Of a DNA stretch of 64,000 nt, positions 18,289-27,154 are shown in pieces. The position numbers were made by a program, and so were the translations under genes. This DNA is from Hyphomicrobiaceae bacterium. GTDB lineage: Bacteria > Pseudomonadota > Alphaproteobacteria > Rhizobiales > Hyphomicrobiaceae. Each line of letters starts with the position of its first letter. Positions within the stretch are counted from its first letter, which is position 1. Location of the stretch: positions 62,001 to 126,000 of the forward strand of contig JAKFWF010000024.1 in assembly GCA_021730785.1 (NCBI GenBank), given 5' to 3'. Below the pieces are notes generated by a model. It had not been told where the DNA came from and searched no databases. It saw only the letters and a program-made list of their open reading frames with translations.

Positions 18289-19325
18289 CGCAGGCCGCAG
18301 CTCTTGCAGGCCTCGGCCGGCGTGTCGGATTTGAGGTCGGTACGGAACTTCTGGTAGGCTGAGCTGTTCCAGATTTCCGTCAGCGTCTGCTGCGTGGCAT
18401 CCCCCAGCGTGTAGTGCTCATAGCCGCGCTGCGAGAACGGCGCGATGCAGCAGGGCAGCGCCCGGCCGTTGGCGGTGAAATACATTACCGTCCACGGGCG
18501 GCGGCACAGCGACCATGGATTGCCGTCGGTTGCCTGCTTGACGCTGGTTTCGGGCTCGGTCGCGCCCGAGGCTGAGAACATGATGCCGAGCGATTTCGCC
18601 ACTTCCACCGCCTCGTGCAGGTGACCTGCTTCCTCGGCCGACATGCGCTCGAACAGCGCCTGGTCGGGGCGGGCATTGCCGATCGCCTTATCCTCGAAAT
18701 AGACCATGCGCTGCAGATAGACTTCCTTGACGCCGATGTCGGCTGCGACCCGCACGAAGGCCGGCAGTTGCTCGACCGTTTCCTTGAGGCCCGTCAGCCA
18801 CAGCGACACGCGTGGCTTGTCGAGCCCCTCGCGCTGCTGCTGCTGCAGGAACGCACGCGTGTTCTTGACGATGCGGTTGAAGTAGTCCTTGCCGCGGATC
18901 AGCTTGAAGGTCTTGGCGTCGGCCGCGTCGAGGGAAACGCGCAACTCGTCGAGGCCTGCTTCCGAGATCGCCCTGCCGTTCTTGGCGTTCAGCACGGTGC
19001 CGTTGGTATTGAACAGCACGTAGGCGCCACGATCCTTGAGATAGCGGATCATGCGCGGCAGATCGGCGACCAGCATCGGCTCACCGACCCCGTGCAGCAC
19101 GACGCGCTGGATGTTGGGCACCTGGTCGACGATGCGGGTGAACAACTCCCAACTCATATCCGCCGGCGGCTCGAGTTCCTCGTAGGTGCGCGGGCAGGTC
19201 GTGCACAGCAGGTTGCAGCGGTTGGTGGTCTCAAGATAGAGGCAGACGGGCTTTTGGGCTGCCACCGGCGCAAAGGTGTCGACCATCTCGTGATAGCGCG
19301 GTCGCGTGGCAACGGTGGCGGTCAT
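18276..19325 (-). CDS. Radical SAM/SPASM enzyme
   Basis: 349 residues. The radical SAM cluster motif CNLLCTTC (CxxxCxxC) follows VCLYLETTNR. A GVGEP motif and VLFNTNGTVLN follow in the usual order. The C-terminal SPASM region holds CRRPWTVMY, LPCCIAPF and CKSC, giving enough cysteines for one or two auxiliary clusters. It uses S-adenosylmethionine to make a 5'-deoxyadenosyl radical; the substrate is unknown. It sits between a GT2 and a GT87 gene with 4- and 13-base overlaps, so it probably modifies a sugar, lipid or peptide in the same pathway. It is not an ArsS-type protein by layout. Confidence 0.85.
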   Translation of the reverse strand: MTATVATRPRYHEMVDTFAPVAAQKPVCLYLETTNRCNLLCTTCPRTYEELEPPADMSWELFTRIVDQVPNIQRVVLHGVGEPMLVADLPRMIRYLKDRGAYVLFNTNGTVLNAKNGRAISEAGLDELRVSLDAADAKTFKLIRGKDYFNRIVKNTRAFLQQQQREGLDKPRVSLWLTGLKETVEQLPAFVRVAADIGVKEVYLQRMVYFEDKAIGNARPDQALFERMSAEEAGHLHEAVEVAKSLGIMFSASGATEPETSVKQATDGNPWSLCRRPWTVMYFTANGRALPCCIAPFSQRGYEHYTLGDATQQTLTEIWNSSAYQKFRTDLKSDTPAEACKSCGLRWSL

Positions 19326-20665
19326 GTGGCCTCTCGGGTCAGGTAAGGGGACAAGCTTGGCGTAAAGAAGCCGCGCCAGTAATCGAACGCAAGGGCAATC
19401 AGCATCAGCCCTGTCAGCACCAGTTGTCGGGTGTCGTGGGTCGTGTAGTGATCGGCATAGAGTAGCACACTCGCGGCGGTGAAAATCCAGCCGCCGGCAC
19501 TGGGGGCCAGCACGAGGAACGGCACCAGGACCAGGAAGTACCAGGGATAGTGCGGCGACGTCAGCAACAAGAACGCGATCAGCAGCCAGTTCAGCCAGCG
19601 CAAGGCGGCGAGGTTCGAACGATCACGGCGAAAGCCGGCGGCCACCGCGAGCGCGATCAGGGCTACGGCCGAAAGTGTGAGATAGATCGTGGTGGCATGC
19701 GGGATTGTGCCGAACATTGCCTGCATCATCAAAACCAGACGGAACCCGCTGGCGGTGTCGAGCTTCTCCTCGGTGATGTACTCCGGCACGAAGCCTAACA
19801 CGCCCGTGCCAACCGACAGGAACGGCAGATAGAGAAGAACGATCGTCACCGGCACGGCCAGCATCAGCTTCCAGTTCCAGGGCCGCCAGAACACCGGCAG
19901 CGCCAGCAGCGCCGTCGGCTTGACCAGCGCGCCACAGGTCGCGATCACGCCTGCCAGCAGCACCGAGCCACGTAAGAAGAAAACCAAGGCGAAAATCAGC
20001 AGTGCCACCATCACCGCATCGACATGACCATTGCCCGCGATCTCCCAAATCGGCAGGGGATGCCACGCGTAGGCCACAATCTTCAGCGGCGATTGGCCGT
20101 AGGTGCGCAGCAGCGACAACAGGCCCGCGATGATCACCACCTCGCAGCCGACCATGGCAGCCTTCATGGAAAACACGCTTTGCCCGAAGCGGGTTGCCAG
20201 GAAAAAGAAGATCTGCGCCATCGGCGGATAGATCGTCACCGCGTAATCGGCGCGATTGATCCACGGATAGATCACGGGATCGCGCAGGTACTGCAATTCC
20301 GGGGCAGCCGGGATGTAGCGGTAGGGATTGATGCCTTCCGCGATCACCCGGCCATCCCAGATATAGCGGTACATGTCGGTCGACAGCAGGGGCTGGATGA
20401 ACAGGTAGCCGAAGCGGATGGCGAATGCGGTGACGAGAATGATGATCAGGCCGGTGCGCGGGTCGATGCGCTCGACCAGCGTCCAGGCCGCCGCGCAGCA
20501 CAGCGTGGCGAGGAGGAACGATGTGGCGATGACCCATCCGTCGGGCCCATTGTGGATCGTGGGCGTGATGAGCAGCACGGCCGCCAGCACCGCGGCAACA
20601 GCCGACAGGCACAGCGCGTTGCCATGCCGGTCGAGGGCGACCGCTATCCCAGGTGCAACTCTCAT
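19322..20665 (-). CDS. Integral membrane glycosyltransferase, GT87/DUF2029-like
   Basis: 447 residues with about 10-12 membrane helices. Early in the protein, STDMYRYIWDGRVIAEGINPY carries the acidic D-x-x-RY-WDG pattern of polyprenol-phosphate-sugar-dependent mannosyltransferases. NGHVDAVMVALLI and GALVKPTALLALPVFW are also typical. It would take a sugar from a polyprenyl-phosphate donor, fitting the DPM-like GT2 in the operon, and add it to a periplasmic acceptor. It overlaps both neighbours by 4 bases (ATGA). Confidence 0.8.
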   Translation of the reverse strand: MRVAPGIAVALDRHGNALCLSAVAAVLAAVLLITPTIHNGPDGWVIATSFLLATLCCAAAWTLVERIDPRTGLIIILVTAFAIRFGYLFIQPLLSTDMYRYIWDGRVIAEGINPYRYIPAAPELQYLRDPVIYPWINRADYAVTIYPPMAQIFFFLATRFGQSVFSMKAAMVGCEVVIIAGLLSLLRTYGQSPLKIVAYAWHPLPIWEIAGNGHVDAVMVALLIFALVFFLRGSVLLAGVIATCGALVKPTALLALPVFWRPWNWKLMLAVPVTIVLLYLPFLSVGTGVLGFVPEYITEEKLDTASGFRLVLMMQAMFGTIPHATTIYLTLSAVALIALAVAAGFRRDRSNLAALRWLNWLLIAFLLLTSPHYPWYFLVLVPFLVLAPSAGGWIFTAASVLLYADHYTTHDTRQLVLTGLMLIALAFDYWRGFFTPSLSPYLTREAT

Positions 20666-21462
20666 GCGCGGTCGTCATCGCCGCTGGCACTGGCGAGTGT
20701 TTCGAACCGCTTGGGCAGGCCGAGCCGCTCGGCCAGTCCGGCGGTCTTGATCAGGTGACGCAGCAGGTCCCGCGACGCACTGGCAGCCGATGCCTCGCGA
20801 CCGAGGGCGCGAAATAGCGTGCCATCTAATAGCTCGGTGGCAAGGAAACGCAACGTTTCACCGTCATCCACGTCGTACCATGTCGGCAACGTGACAACCG
20901 GCAGATTGATCGCCTTTGCTCGTTCAAGCGTCTGGGAAAACACCCGTTCAGTGCTCCAATCGATGCTCTCGAACAACGATTTGTGGGCGTGTTTCAGTCC
21001 TATCAGATAGTAACCGCCGTCGGTCGATGGGCCGATGACCATGCGGTCACCTTCGGCCGCCAGAAGGGTGGCCGCCGTCACGATATAGGCGACCGGCATG
21101 GTTGGGCTGTCGGCGTTCAGCAGGCATGCGGTGCCATAGCCGGAAGCCAGCAGGGTCTCTGCCGCACGATGCAGGCAAAACCCAAGATTTGGTCCGACGG
21201 TTTCCAGCAACTCGATGCCGGCCGGCAGGATGGTGCGGAAGAAAGCTTCACTGCCCGCCGGCGCATAAGCCATCGCCGGCTGGATCGCGGCATGCCGCTG
21301 GGCGTTGATCAGCGTGGCGGCGATATCCTGCAGGAACGCCGTGTTGAACTGTGCCGCTTCATTCTGCGCGAGCGGCGGTACCATTCGGGTCTTTGTCCGT
21401 CCAGCAGCTGAGGCCTTGGCCATCACCGCAATTCCACAGACACCAGATCTATCAACCGACAT
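20662..21462 (-). CDS. DUF2064 protein (GT-A-like glycosyl/nucleotidyltransferase)
   Basis: 266 residues. It opens VCGIAVMAKASAAGRTKTRM (the K-GxxKTRL pattern of DUF2064) and has LLNADSPTMPVAYI and VIGPSTDGGYYLIGL, the conserved D-SP and DGGYYLIG motifs. The fold resembles a GT-A nucleotidyltransferase. Similar proteins are sometimes annotated in arsenosugar clusters, but no arsenic gene is present here. It is first in the four-gene minus-strand operon ending at 17482. Confidence 0.82.
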   Translation of the reverse strand: MSVDRSGVCGIAVMAKASAAGRTKTRMVPPLAQNEAAQFNTAFLQDIAATLINAQRHAAIQPAMAYAPAGSEAFFRTILPAGIELLETVGPNLGFCLHRAAETLLASGYGTACLLNADSPTMPVAYIVTAATLLAAEGDRMVIGPSTDGGYYLIGLKHAHKSLFESIDWSTERVFSQTLERAKAINLPVVTLPTWYDVDDGETLRFLATELLDGTLFRALGREASAASASRDLLRHLIKTAGLAERLGLPKRFETLASASGDDDRA

Positions 21463-21802
21463 ACAATACCTTCAGACCCAACCCGAATGCCATCCGCACG
21501 ACTGCTTCGCTTATCCATCCCCTGCGGTCGTGTCAAAAAGAGCGCGGCGTTGAACACGAACGCGTGAACATGAAGGACTCACGATCAAGTGACGACGTCA
21601 CGTGTGCATGTGATTCGAGAGCCCGGGTCCCATAGGGCAGCGTCCGGCCTGGATGATGATTGTGCAAGCCTCAGGCACTAAGCCATGCGACGTGAGGCAG
21701 TTCTCGGGTACGATCTTGCGATCCGCGAACTAAAGTAAAGTGTCATGCGGCATGTGTTCGAGCTGGCCTGAAATGACTGGCTCAGCGCCTGTTGAGTAAA
21801 AT
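21463..21802. promoter_or_regulatory. Divergent intergenic region (DUF2064 operon / cytochrome b)
   Basis: 340 bases between two divergent operons. No gene is supported. A near-perfect palindrome with 6-bp arms around one base occurs at 21589-21601 and could be an operator. Otherwise I see nothing assignable. Confidence 0.3.
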
Positions 21803-22537
21803 ATGGGTTCTGCAGCGCTTCTCATAGGATCGTCACCATTGGAACAAGCAGCATCTCTGGCAACGGAAACGCAAGCCTCTGCAAAGGTCATGCACCCGCT
21901 GATCATACGCATCACCCATTGGGTCAACGCGGCGGCGATGATCGTCATGATCGGCAGCGGCTGGCGGATCTTCAACGACTCGCCCCTGTTCGACTTTATT
22001 TTCCCGCCGGTGATCACCTTCGGCGGCGACCCCGACGTGTCCTGGCACAAGTATCAAAATGGCGCCTACGGCGCACTGCAGTGGCATTTCGCGGCCATGT
22101 GGGTGCTCGTCATCAACGGGCTCGTCTATCTGACCTACGGCATCGTATCGGGCCGGTTCGGTCGACTGTTCCTGCCGATCACCGTGGACGGCGTGCGCAG
22201 CGCCGTCCACGATGCCCTGCGCTTCAAGCTCGATCACAACACCGGCGTCTACAATCACGTGCAGCGCCTGCTGTATATCGGCGTGCTGTGCCTCGGCGTG
22301 CTGGTCGTGATGTCGGGCCTTGCCATCTGGAAACCCGTGCAGTTCCAGGGCCTGGCCAAGCTGTTCATCACCTTCCAGGGCGCGCGCTGGGTCCACTTCC
22401 TGTGCATGGTCGGCATCGTCCTGTTCATGATCGTGCACGTGGCACTGGCACTGCTGGTGCCCAAGACCATCGTCGGCATGGTCAAGGGAGACGATCACGA
22501 TACGGACCACAAGCACAAAACCGGTGAGCGGAGCTGA
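21803..22537 (+). CDS. Cytochrome b561/Ni-hydrogenase-type b subunit
   Basis: 244 residues with four to five membrane helices. Histidines in RITHWVNAAAMIVMIGSGW, QWHFAAMWVLVING, NHVQRLLYIGVLCLGVLVVMSG and ARWVHFLCMVGIVLFMIVHVA sit where di-heme b-type cytochromes place their axial ligands. It ends 3 bases before a Tat-exported molybdenum oxidoreductase, so it is probably the membrane electron partner of that enzyme. An internal ATG at 21890 just before the first helix is an alternative start. Confidence 0.85.
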   Translation: MGSAALLIGSSPLEQAASLATETQASAKVMHPLIIRITHWVNAAAMIVMIGSGWRIFNDSPLFDFIFPPVITFGGDPDVSWHKYQNGAYGALQWHFAAMWVLVINGLVYLTYGIVSGRFGRLFLPITVDGVRSAVHDALRFKLDHNTGVYNHVQRLLYIGVLCLGVLVVMSGLAIWKPVQFQGLAKLFITFQGARWVHFLCMVGIVLFMIVHVALALLVPKTIVGMVKGDDHDTDHKHKTGERS

Positions 22538-22540
22538 ACC

Positions 22541-23332
22541 ATGGCAGAGAAAACCCCCAGCCCTAGCATGATGCGTTCGCAACGGCCCATCGACCGGAGC
22601 ATCCTCGTCGAAAACCGCGCCCTGCTGCGGTCGATCGAACGTCGCACGCTGCTGCGCGGCGGCATCAGTCTTGGTGCACTGACGATGCTGACCGGCTGCG
22701 ACATTACCAACAAGGACGCGGTGCAGGGTGTGCTCTCGCGCATGTCGCTGTGGAATGACCGGGTGCAGGCATTCCTGTTCTCGCCGACGCGCCTCGCGCC
22801 GGAATTTCCTGCTTCGGCCGTGCTCAAGCCGCCGCGCTGGAACGCCTTCATCCCGCGCGATCAGGTTCCCGACGTGGATGGTGCCACGTGGCGGCTCGAA
22901 CTTGCGGGCCGGATCACCGACAAGCGACCGCTAACCCTGAGCGACATCAATGCCATGCCCCATGTCACGCAGCGAACCCGGCATGTCTGCGTCGAGGGTT
23001 GGGACTACATCGGCGAGTGGACGGGCGTGCCGCTGCGCCATCTGCTCGAGCGGGTCGGCGCCGACCTCACCGCATCCTATGTCGCGTTCCGCTGCGCCGA
23101 TACCTACACCGGCGGCATCGACATGCCGACCGCGCTGCACCCGCAAACGCAGCTGACCACCAAGTATGCCGGGCAGACGCTCGACAAGGCATTCGGCTTC
23201 CCGATCCGCCTCAAGGCGGCAACCAAGCTCGGCTTCAAGCAGCCAAAGCAGATCGTCGCGATCGAAGTCACCAACACGCGCCCTGGCGGATATTGGGAAG
23301 ACCGCGGCTTCAATTGGTTCAGCGGGATCTAG
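22541..23332 (+). CDS. Tat-exported molybdopterin-dependent oxidoreductase (sulfite oxidase family)
   Basis: 263 residues. A twin-arginine signal (ERRTLLRGGISLGALTMLTGC) ends in a lipobox-like LTGC, suggesting a lipid-anchored periplasmic protein. The sulfite-oxidase-fold core carries the molybdenum cysteine in RHVCVEGWDYIGEW and the later ALHPQTQLTTKYAG, FGFPIRL and GYWEDRGFNWFSGI segments seen in YedY/MsrP-like and related enzymes. The cytochrome b gene immediately upstream likely exchanges electrons with it. The physiological substrate is not evident. It ends overlapping the nucleoside phosphorylase stop by 4 bases, tail to tail. Confidence 0.88.
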   Translation: MAEKTPSPSMMRSQRPIDRSILVENRALLRSIERRTLLRGGISLGALTMLTGCDITNKDAVQGVLSRMSLWNDRVQAFLFSPTRLAPEFPASAVLKPPRWNAFIPRDQVPDVDGATWRLELAGRITDKRPLTLSDINAMPHVTQRTRHVCVEGWDYIGEWTGVPLRHLLERVGADLTASYVAFRCADTYTGGIDMPTALHPQTQLTTKYAGQTLDKAFGFPIRLKAATKLGFKQPKQIVAIEVTNTRPGGYWEDRGFNWFSGI

Positions 23333-24168
23333 TGCCGACCGGCGTCGCCATCGCCGGGCGACAGCCGGCCGGCGATGGCGCGGATGACGGCGAGGGCTGC
23401 GACGGAGCCGTCTGCCTCGCCCTTCTCGAAGTCGCTCGCGACCTGGGCCATCTGGTTGGTGACGAAGGCGAGGCAGACGATGCGGTGGCCCGTCGCCGCG
23501 GCCAGGGCGTAGAGTGCTGCCGCCTCCATCTCGACCGCGAGCAGTCCTTCGGCCTTGCGCGCTTCGATCGCCGCTGCGGTCTCGCGGAACGGCGCATCCG
23601 TCGTCCAGGTGCCGCCACGGTGGACCGGCACCGCCATTGCGGCAAAGGCGCCGTCGAGTGCCTCTAGCAACCCGAGCGCGGCATGGCTGAAGCGAGCCGG
23701 CGGCGCGTAATGGTAGCTCGTTCCCTCGTCGCGCAACGCCTTGTCGATCAGGATGAAATAGGGCGGCTGTCCCATCGCCACCAGTTGCCCCGCCGACGTG
23801 ATGCTGATCAGCAGGCGGCAGCCGGCGGCAAACAGCTGTTCGGCGACGAGGACCGCGAACGGCGCGCCGACCGCGCACCCGACCAGCCCGAACTCGATGC
23901 CGCCTTCGTGCAGCCGGTACAGCTGCGTGTGGTAGCAGGCCCAGTCCGGGTCGAGACGGGCCCGTCCGCTGGCACTCAGCTGGCGCACCATGTCGCCGTC
24001 GGGATCAAGGACGCAGACGGCGGGAACGCGTGAGGCGGGCAGCTGCTTTTGCCGGCGTGCCTCCCGCAGCAGTCCATCGGCGGTGAACACCGACGGCTGG
24101 TCAAACTGCTTGTCGGCGAGGAGGGGCGGATCTGCCGCCCCTCCTGCCGGCTTTACCTTTGCCACCAT
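23329..24168 (-). CDS. Nucleoside phosphorylase family protein
   Basis: 279 residues. A Gly-rich phosphate/nucleoside region (FGLVGCAVGAPFAVLVAEQL) is followed by ISITSAGQLV and the C-terminal GLLAVEMEAAALYALAAATG with VCLAFVTNQ. The E-M-E motif binds ribose in the PNP/uridine phosphorylase superfamily. It is the last gene of the selenium-linked minus-strand cluster, 6 bases after the DoxD-like gene. It may recycle nucleosides such as 5'-deoxyadenosine or SAH/MTA products of the SAM enzymes nearby; this is inference. A perfect 11-bp stem with a 5-base loop (24119-24145) lies within its first codons. Confidence 0.82.
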   Translation of the reverse strand: MVAKVKPAGGAADPPLLADKQFDQPSVFTADGLLREARRQKQLPASRVPAVCVLDPDGDMVRQLSASGRARLDPDWACYHTQLYRLHEGGIEFGLVGCAVGAPFAVLVAEQLFAAGCRLLISITSAGQLVAMGQPPYFILIDKALRDEGTSYHYAPPARFSHAALGLLEALDGAFAAMAVPVHRGGTWTTDAPFRETAAAIEARKAEGLLAVEMEAAALYALAAATGHRIVCLAFVTNQMAQVASDFEKGEADGSVAALAVIRAIAGRLSPGDGDAGRH

Positions 24169-24174
24169 CCGGTC

Positions 24175-24837
24175 TCAGGCGAACCGGCGGTACATGCGGG
24201 CGACAAACCCGTCGCCGGCAAACGGACCGACCGGGTTGCGTGCCAGCAGCGCATCGAGCCCCAGGCTGTTGCCTGCCCGATGGATGATGAAGAAGGCCTG
24301 CACGAAAATCAGGAAGGCGTACAGCCACGGCCACTCGTGGGGATGCAGATAGAGGCCAAGCCACAACTGCAGCGTAAAGAGAATGCCGACCAGCGCAGCC
24401 GGGCGCACCATGAAGCCCAGGATGAATGCGATCCCCATGCAAAACTCGATCAGGAAGATCGGCGTATTGAGAATGTAGAGATTGGGGGCAACCACATGCT
24501 GGATCAGCCAAGCATGCCAGCGGAAGGCCGCGTGCGGAATTTCCTCTTCGAGCCAGAACTTCAGGCCACCCGACAGTGGTAGCGGCAGTTTCCACAGCGA
24601 GCCCTGGAACCACATGCAGCCCATCAGCACGCGGATGCCATAGGTCCACAGATGTTCGCTGGTGCGTTGGGCGGGATCCTGCTGCCAGTTGCGGCGCGCG
24701 ATCCAGATGCTGGCGGCCAGGGCCGCCCAGAAAATAACGATGAAGAGATATCTCAGTCCACCGCCCAAATTGTTAATATGATCAGGGGTATTGCCCCAGA
24801 AAAAATCCCAGGCATCATTGAACGGGTTCGTGCGCAC
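24175..24837 (-). CDS. DoxD/DoxX-like membrane protein
   Basis: 220 residues from a GTG at 24837, chosen because AAGGAG sits 8 bases upstream; a longer frame to 24897 lacks a good site and overlaps selD further. About five helices are visible, with TYGIRVLMGCMWFQGSLWKLP, ILNTPIFLIEFCMGIAFILG and LFTLQLWLGLYLHPHEWPW, as in TQO small-subunit DoxD and DoxX proteins. DoxD/DoxX families are linked to thiosulfate:quinone oxidation or redox/sulfur handling. Overlap with the selD fusion by 23 bases suggests a role in selenium or sulfur redox at the membrane. Confidence 0.72.
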   Translation of the reverse strand: MRTNPFNDAWDFFWGNTPDHINNLGGGLRYLFIVIFWAALAASIWIARRNWQQDPAQRTSEHLWTYGIRVLMGCMWFQGSLWKLPLPLSGGLKFWLEEEIPHAAFRWHAWLIQHVVAPNLYILNTPIFLIEFCMGIAFILGFMVRPAALVGILFTLQLWLGLYLHPHEWPWLYAFLIFVQAFFIIHRAGNSLGLDALLARNPVGPFAGDGFVARMYRRFA

Positions 24838-27154
24838 GGAGCTTCTCCTTAATGACTTTGCTGCCCGCCTGCGCCGTTTGCTGCGGCTCGCCGGCAAGTG
24901 CGATGGTGATTGATTCTAGTCGGTCGGATTTCGCAGCCACCCTTCCGATGACCGCCGCATGGGCATAGCCGGCTTCGCGCAATGCGGCGACACACTCTTC
25001 CGCGATTGCCGCTGGCACCGATGCCAGCAGACCACCCGCCGTCTGCGGATCAAACAACGCCGGGTATAGCGGGTGCGCGGACGCAGCCTCGAGGTTGACG
25101 ATCGCCCGGCGGAGCCGCACATTTTGTGGCTGCAGTGATGAGAAAATGCCCTGCGCCATGACCTCCGGCAGCCCCTCCAGGAGTGGCACGGCGTGCAACT
25201 GCAAGGTGACGTCGACGTTACTGGCCTTAACCATTTCCACAAGATGTCCGAGCAGGCCGAAGCCAGTCACGTCGGTCGCAGCCGTTGCCCCGAATTTGTG
25301 CAGGATCTCGGCCCCCCGCCGGTTCGAGCGTGTCATGTGCGCCAGCGCCGCCATCACCCACCGCGCCTTGGCCTTGCCGCGCATGTCAGCTGCGAGCAGC
25401 GCGCCGGTGCCGATCGGCTTCGATACGATCAAAACATTGCCGGGCTGCAAACCGCCCTTGCGCAACGTGAGGGCGCGGTCGACGAGGCCGTTGATCGAAA
25501 AGCCGAGGCTGAGTTCGGCGCCTTCGCTGGTGTGGCCGCCGACCAGCGCGCAGTTCGCGTCGCGCAATATCTCGTTGGCTCCGGCCATCATGGCGGACAG
25601 GTCAGCTTCGACCTTGGCCTCGATGCCATAGGGCACGGTCGCGATCGCAAGTGCCGTCTGCGGCTCGGCGCCCATCGCATAGATGTCGCCGAGCGCGTGG
25701 TTGGCGGCGATCTTGCCGAACAGATAAGGGTCATCGACGATGGCGCGGAAATAGTCGACCGAATGCACGGACAGGCGCGGGCCGCCGGTATCGACGACGG
25801 CGGCATCGTCAGGACTATCGAGCCCGATCACCACGTCGTCGCGCGGCGCCGGCACGATTCTGCCAAGCGCCCGCGATAGCACGGTCGCGCCGACCTTGGC
25901 GCCGCAGCCGCCGCAGCGCATGGCCAAGGCCGAGATCTCCTTGATCGCGGCCTTGTCGGCGACGGCGGTTTCGATCGTGCTGGCCGCCTGCGTCATTTCC
26001 GGCGGGTGGTTGAACTTGTCCATGAAGCGGCGGTCGATGCGGTCCTTCAAGGTCCACACCCAGCCGCCTTCGATCATGATGCCGTTGCGAGTGCCGACCG
26101 CATGCGCTTCACCGGTCGAGATGAGATAGAGCGCGTCGCCCTGCGGCTTGTAGGTGACAAGCGGTTTGGCCGCGATCAAACGGCGCAGGTTGGCGGCCAG
26201 CGGTTTGGCGGCGCGCACCGCATAGACCCCGGATTTGGGCAGTGCATAGCCTTGCACGGTCGCGATGTCGCCGGCCGCGAACACGTCCGGGTGCGTCGTA
26301 GATTGCAGCGTCGACCCGACCTTGATGAAGCTGTCCGCGTCGAGCGGCAGGCCGGTATCGGCGAGCCAGCCGGCGGGAGCGGCCCGGGTGGTCCAGAAGA
26401 TTTCGTCGACCTTGATCGCCTGCCCGCCGGCGATCCGGATCAGATTGGCATCGACCCCCTCGACGCGACTACCAACCAGAAGCTCGATGCTGCGCTCGCG
26501 CAGGATCGCCGTGAACCGTTGCCGCACGGCGGGCGGCAGCGACGGCAGCACCTCGGCGCTGGACGTGATGAGCTTGAACGAGAGCGCGGCCGCGTCCCCG
26601 CCAGCGGCTGCCACGTCGCGCATCAAGCGGCGCTGCATGGCCAGGATCAGCTCGACACCGCCTGCGCCCGCGCCGACCACCGCGATCGTGGAGCGTCCCC
26701 GCTGTGCGATGACACGGTCACGAGCAGCCGTGAACCTGGCCAGAAAACCATCGATCGGCTTCACCGGAATCGCATGGTCCGTCACGCCGCTGACGGAGGC
26801 CGCCGGCGTCGAGCCGATATTCACCGACAGCACATCATAAGGCACCGGCGGGCGATTGTCGCAGAGCACCGTCTTCGCTGCGAGATCGAGGCCCGTGACC
26901 TCGCTGTGGTAAAGCCGCGCACCGGCAAAGCGGCACAGGGGACCCGTATCGATGTGTGCATCGTCGCGGCTGTAGTAGCCCGCGATCATGCCGGGCAGCA
27001 TGCCCGAATAGGGCGTGTCGACGTGCCGCGTGATCAGCGTCAGCCGGACGCCGGGCATGGGCTCCATGCCGAAGTTGCGCAGCACGCCGACATGGGCATG
27101 GCCCGCGCCGACCAGTACGATATCCTTGAGGACCGGTGTTCCAGTGGACTTCAT
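24815..27154 (-). CDS. selD: NADH-dehydrogenase-like / selenide, water dikinase (SelD) fusion
   Basis: 779 residues. Residues 1-375 are an FAD/NAD(P)-binding pyridine-nucleotide oxidoreductase: VLVGAGHAHVGVLRNFG (FAD site), STIAVVGAGAGGVELILAM (second Rossmann) and FAAGDIATV. Residues about 400-779 are SelD, with CGGCGAK (Cys417 and Lys420 align with the catalytic Cys17/Lys20 of E. coli SelD) and later VGGHTSEGAELSLGFSING and DVTGFGLLGHL. SelD makes selenophosphate from selenide and ATP. The fused flavoprotein might supply reducing power or reduce a selenium compound. The active-site residue is Cys, not selenocysteine. Its ATG overlaps the permease stop (ATGA). Confidence 0.93.
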   Translation of the reverse strand: MKSTGTPVLKDIVLVGAGHAHVGVLRNFGMEPMPGVRLTLITRHVDTPYSGMLPGMIAGYYSRDDAHIDTGPLCRFAGARLYHSEVTGLDLAAKTVLCDNRPPVPYDVLSVNIGSTPAASVSGVTDHAIPVKPIDGFLARFTAARDRVIAQRGRSTIAVVGAGAGGVELILAMQRRLMRDVAAAGGDAAALSFKLITSSAEVLPSLPPAVRQRFTAILRERSIELLVGSRVEGVDANLIRIAGGQAIKVDEIFWTTRAAPAGWLADTGLPLDADSFIKVGSTLQSTTHPDVFAAGDIATVQGYALPKSGVYAVRAAKPLAANLRRLIAAKPLVTYKPQGDALYLISTGEAHAVGTRNGIMIEGGWVWTLKDRIDRRFMDKFNHPPEMTQAASTIETAVADKAAIKEISALAMRCGGCGAKVGATVLSRALGRIVPAPRDDVVIGLDSPDDAAVVDTGGPRLSVHSVDYFRAIVDDPYLFGKIAANHALGDIYAMGAEPQTALAIATVPYGIEAKVEADLSAMMAGANEILRDANCALVGGHTSEGAELSLGFSINGLVDRALTLRKGGLQPGNVLIVSKPIGTGALLAADMRGKAKARWVMAALAHMTRSNRRGAEILHKFGATAATDVTGFGLLGHLVEMVKASNVDVTLQLHAVPLLEGLPEVMAQGIFSSLQPQNVRLRRAIVNLEAASAHPLYPALFDPQTAGGLLASVPAAIAEECVAALREAGYAHAAVIGRVAAKSDRLESITIALAGEPQQTAQAGSKVIKEKLRAHEPVQ

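Noticed and set aside
17482-21462. Arsenosugar biosynthesis cluster (DUF2064 similarity)
   Set aside because: No ArsM/ArsS-type gene or arsenic regulator is present; the radical SAM protein is SPASM type.
24815-27154. Selenocysteine in SelD
   Set aside because: The catalytic position is encoded by a Cys codon and the frame has no in-frame TGA.
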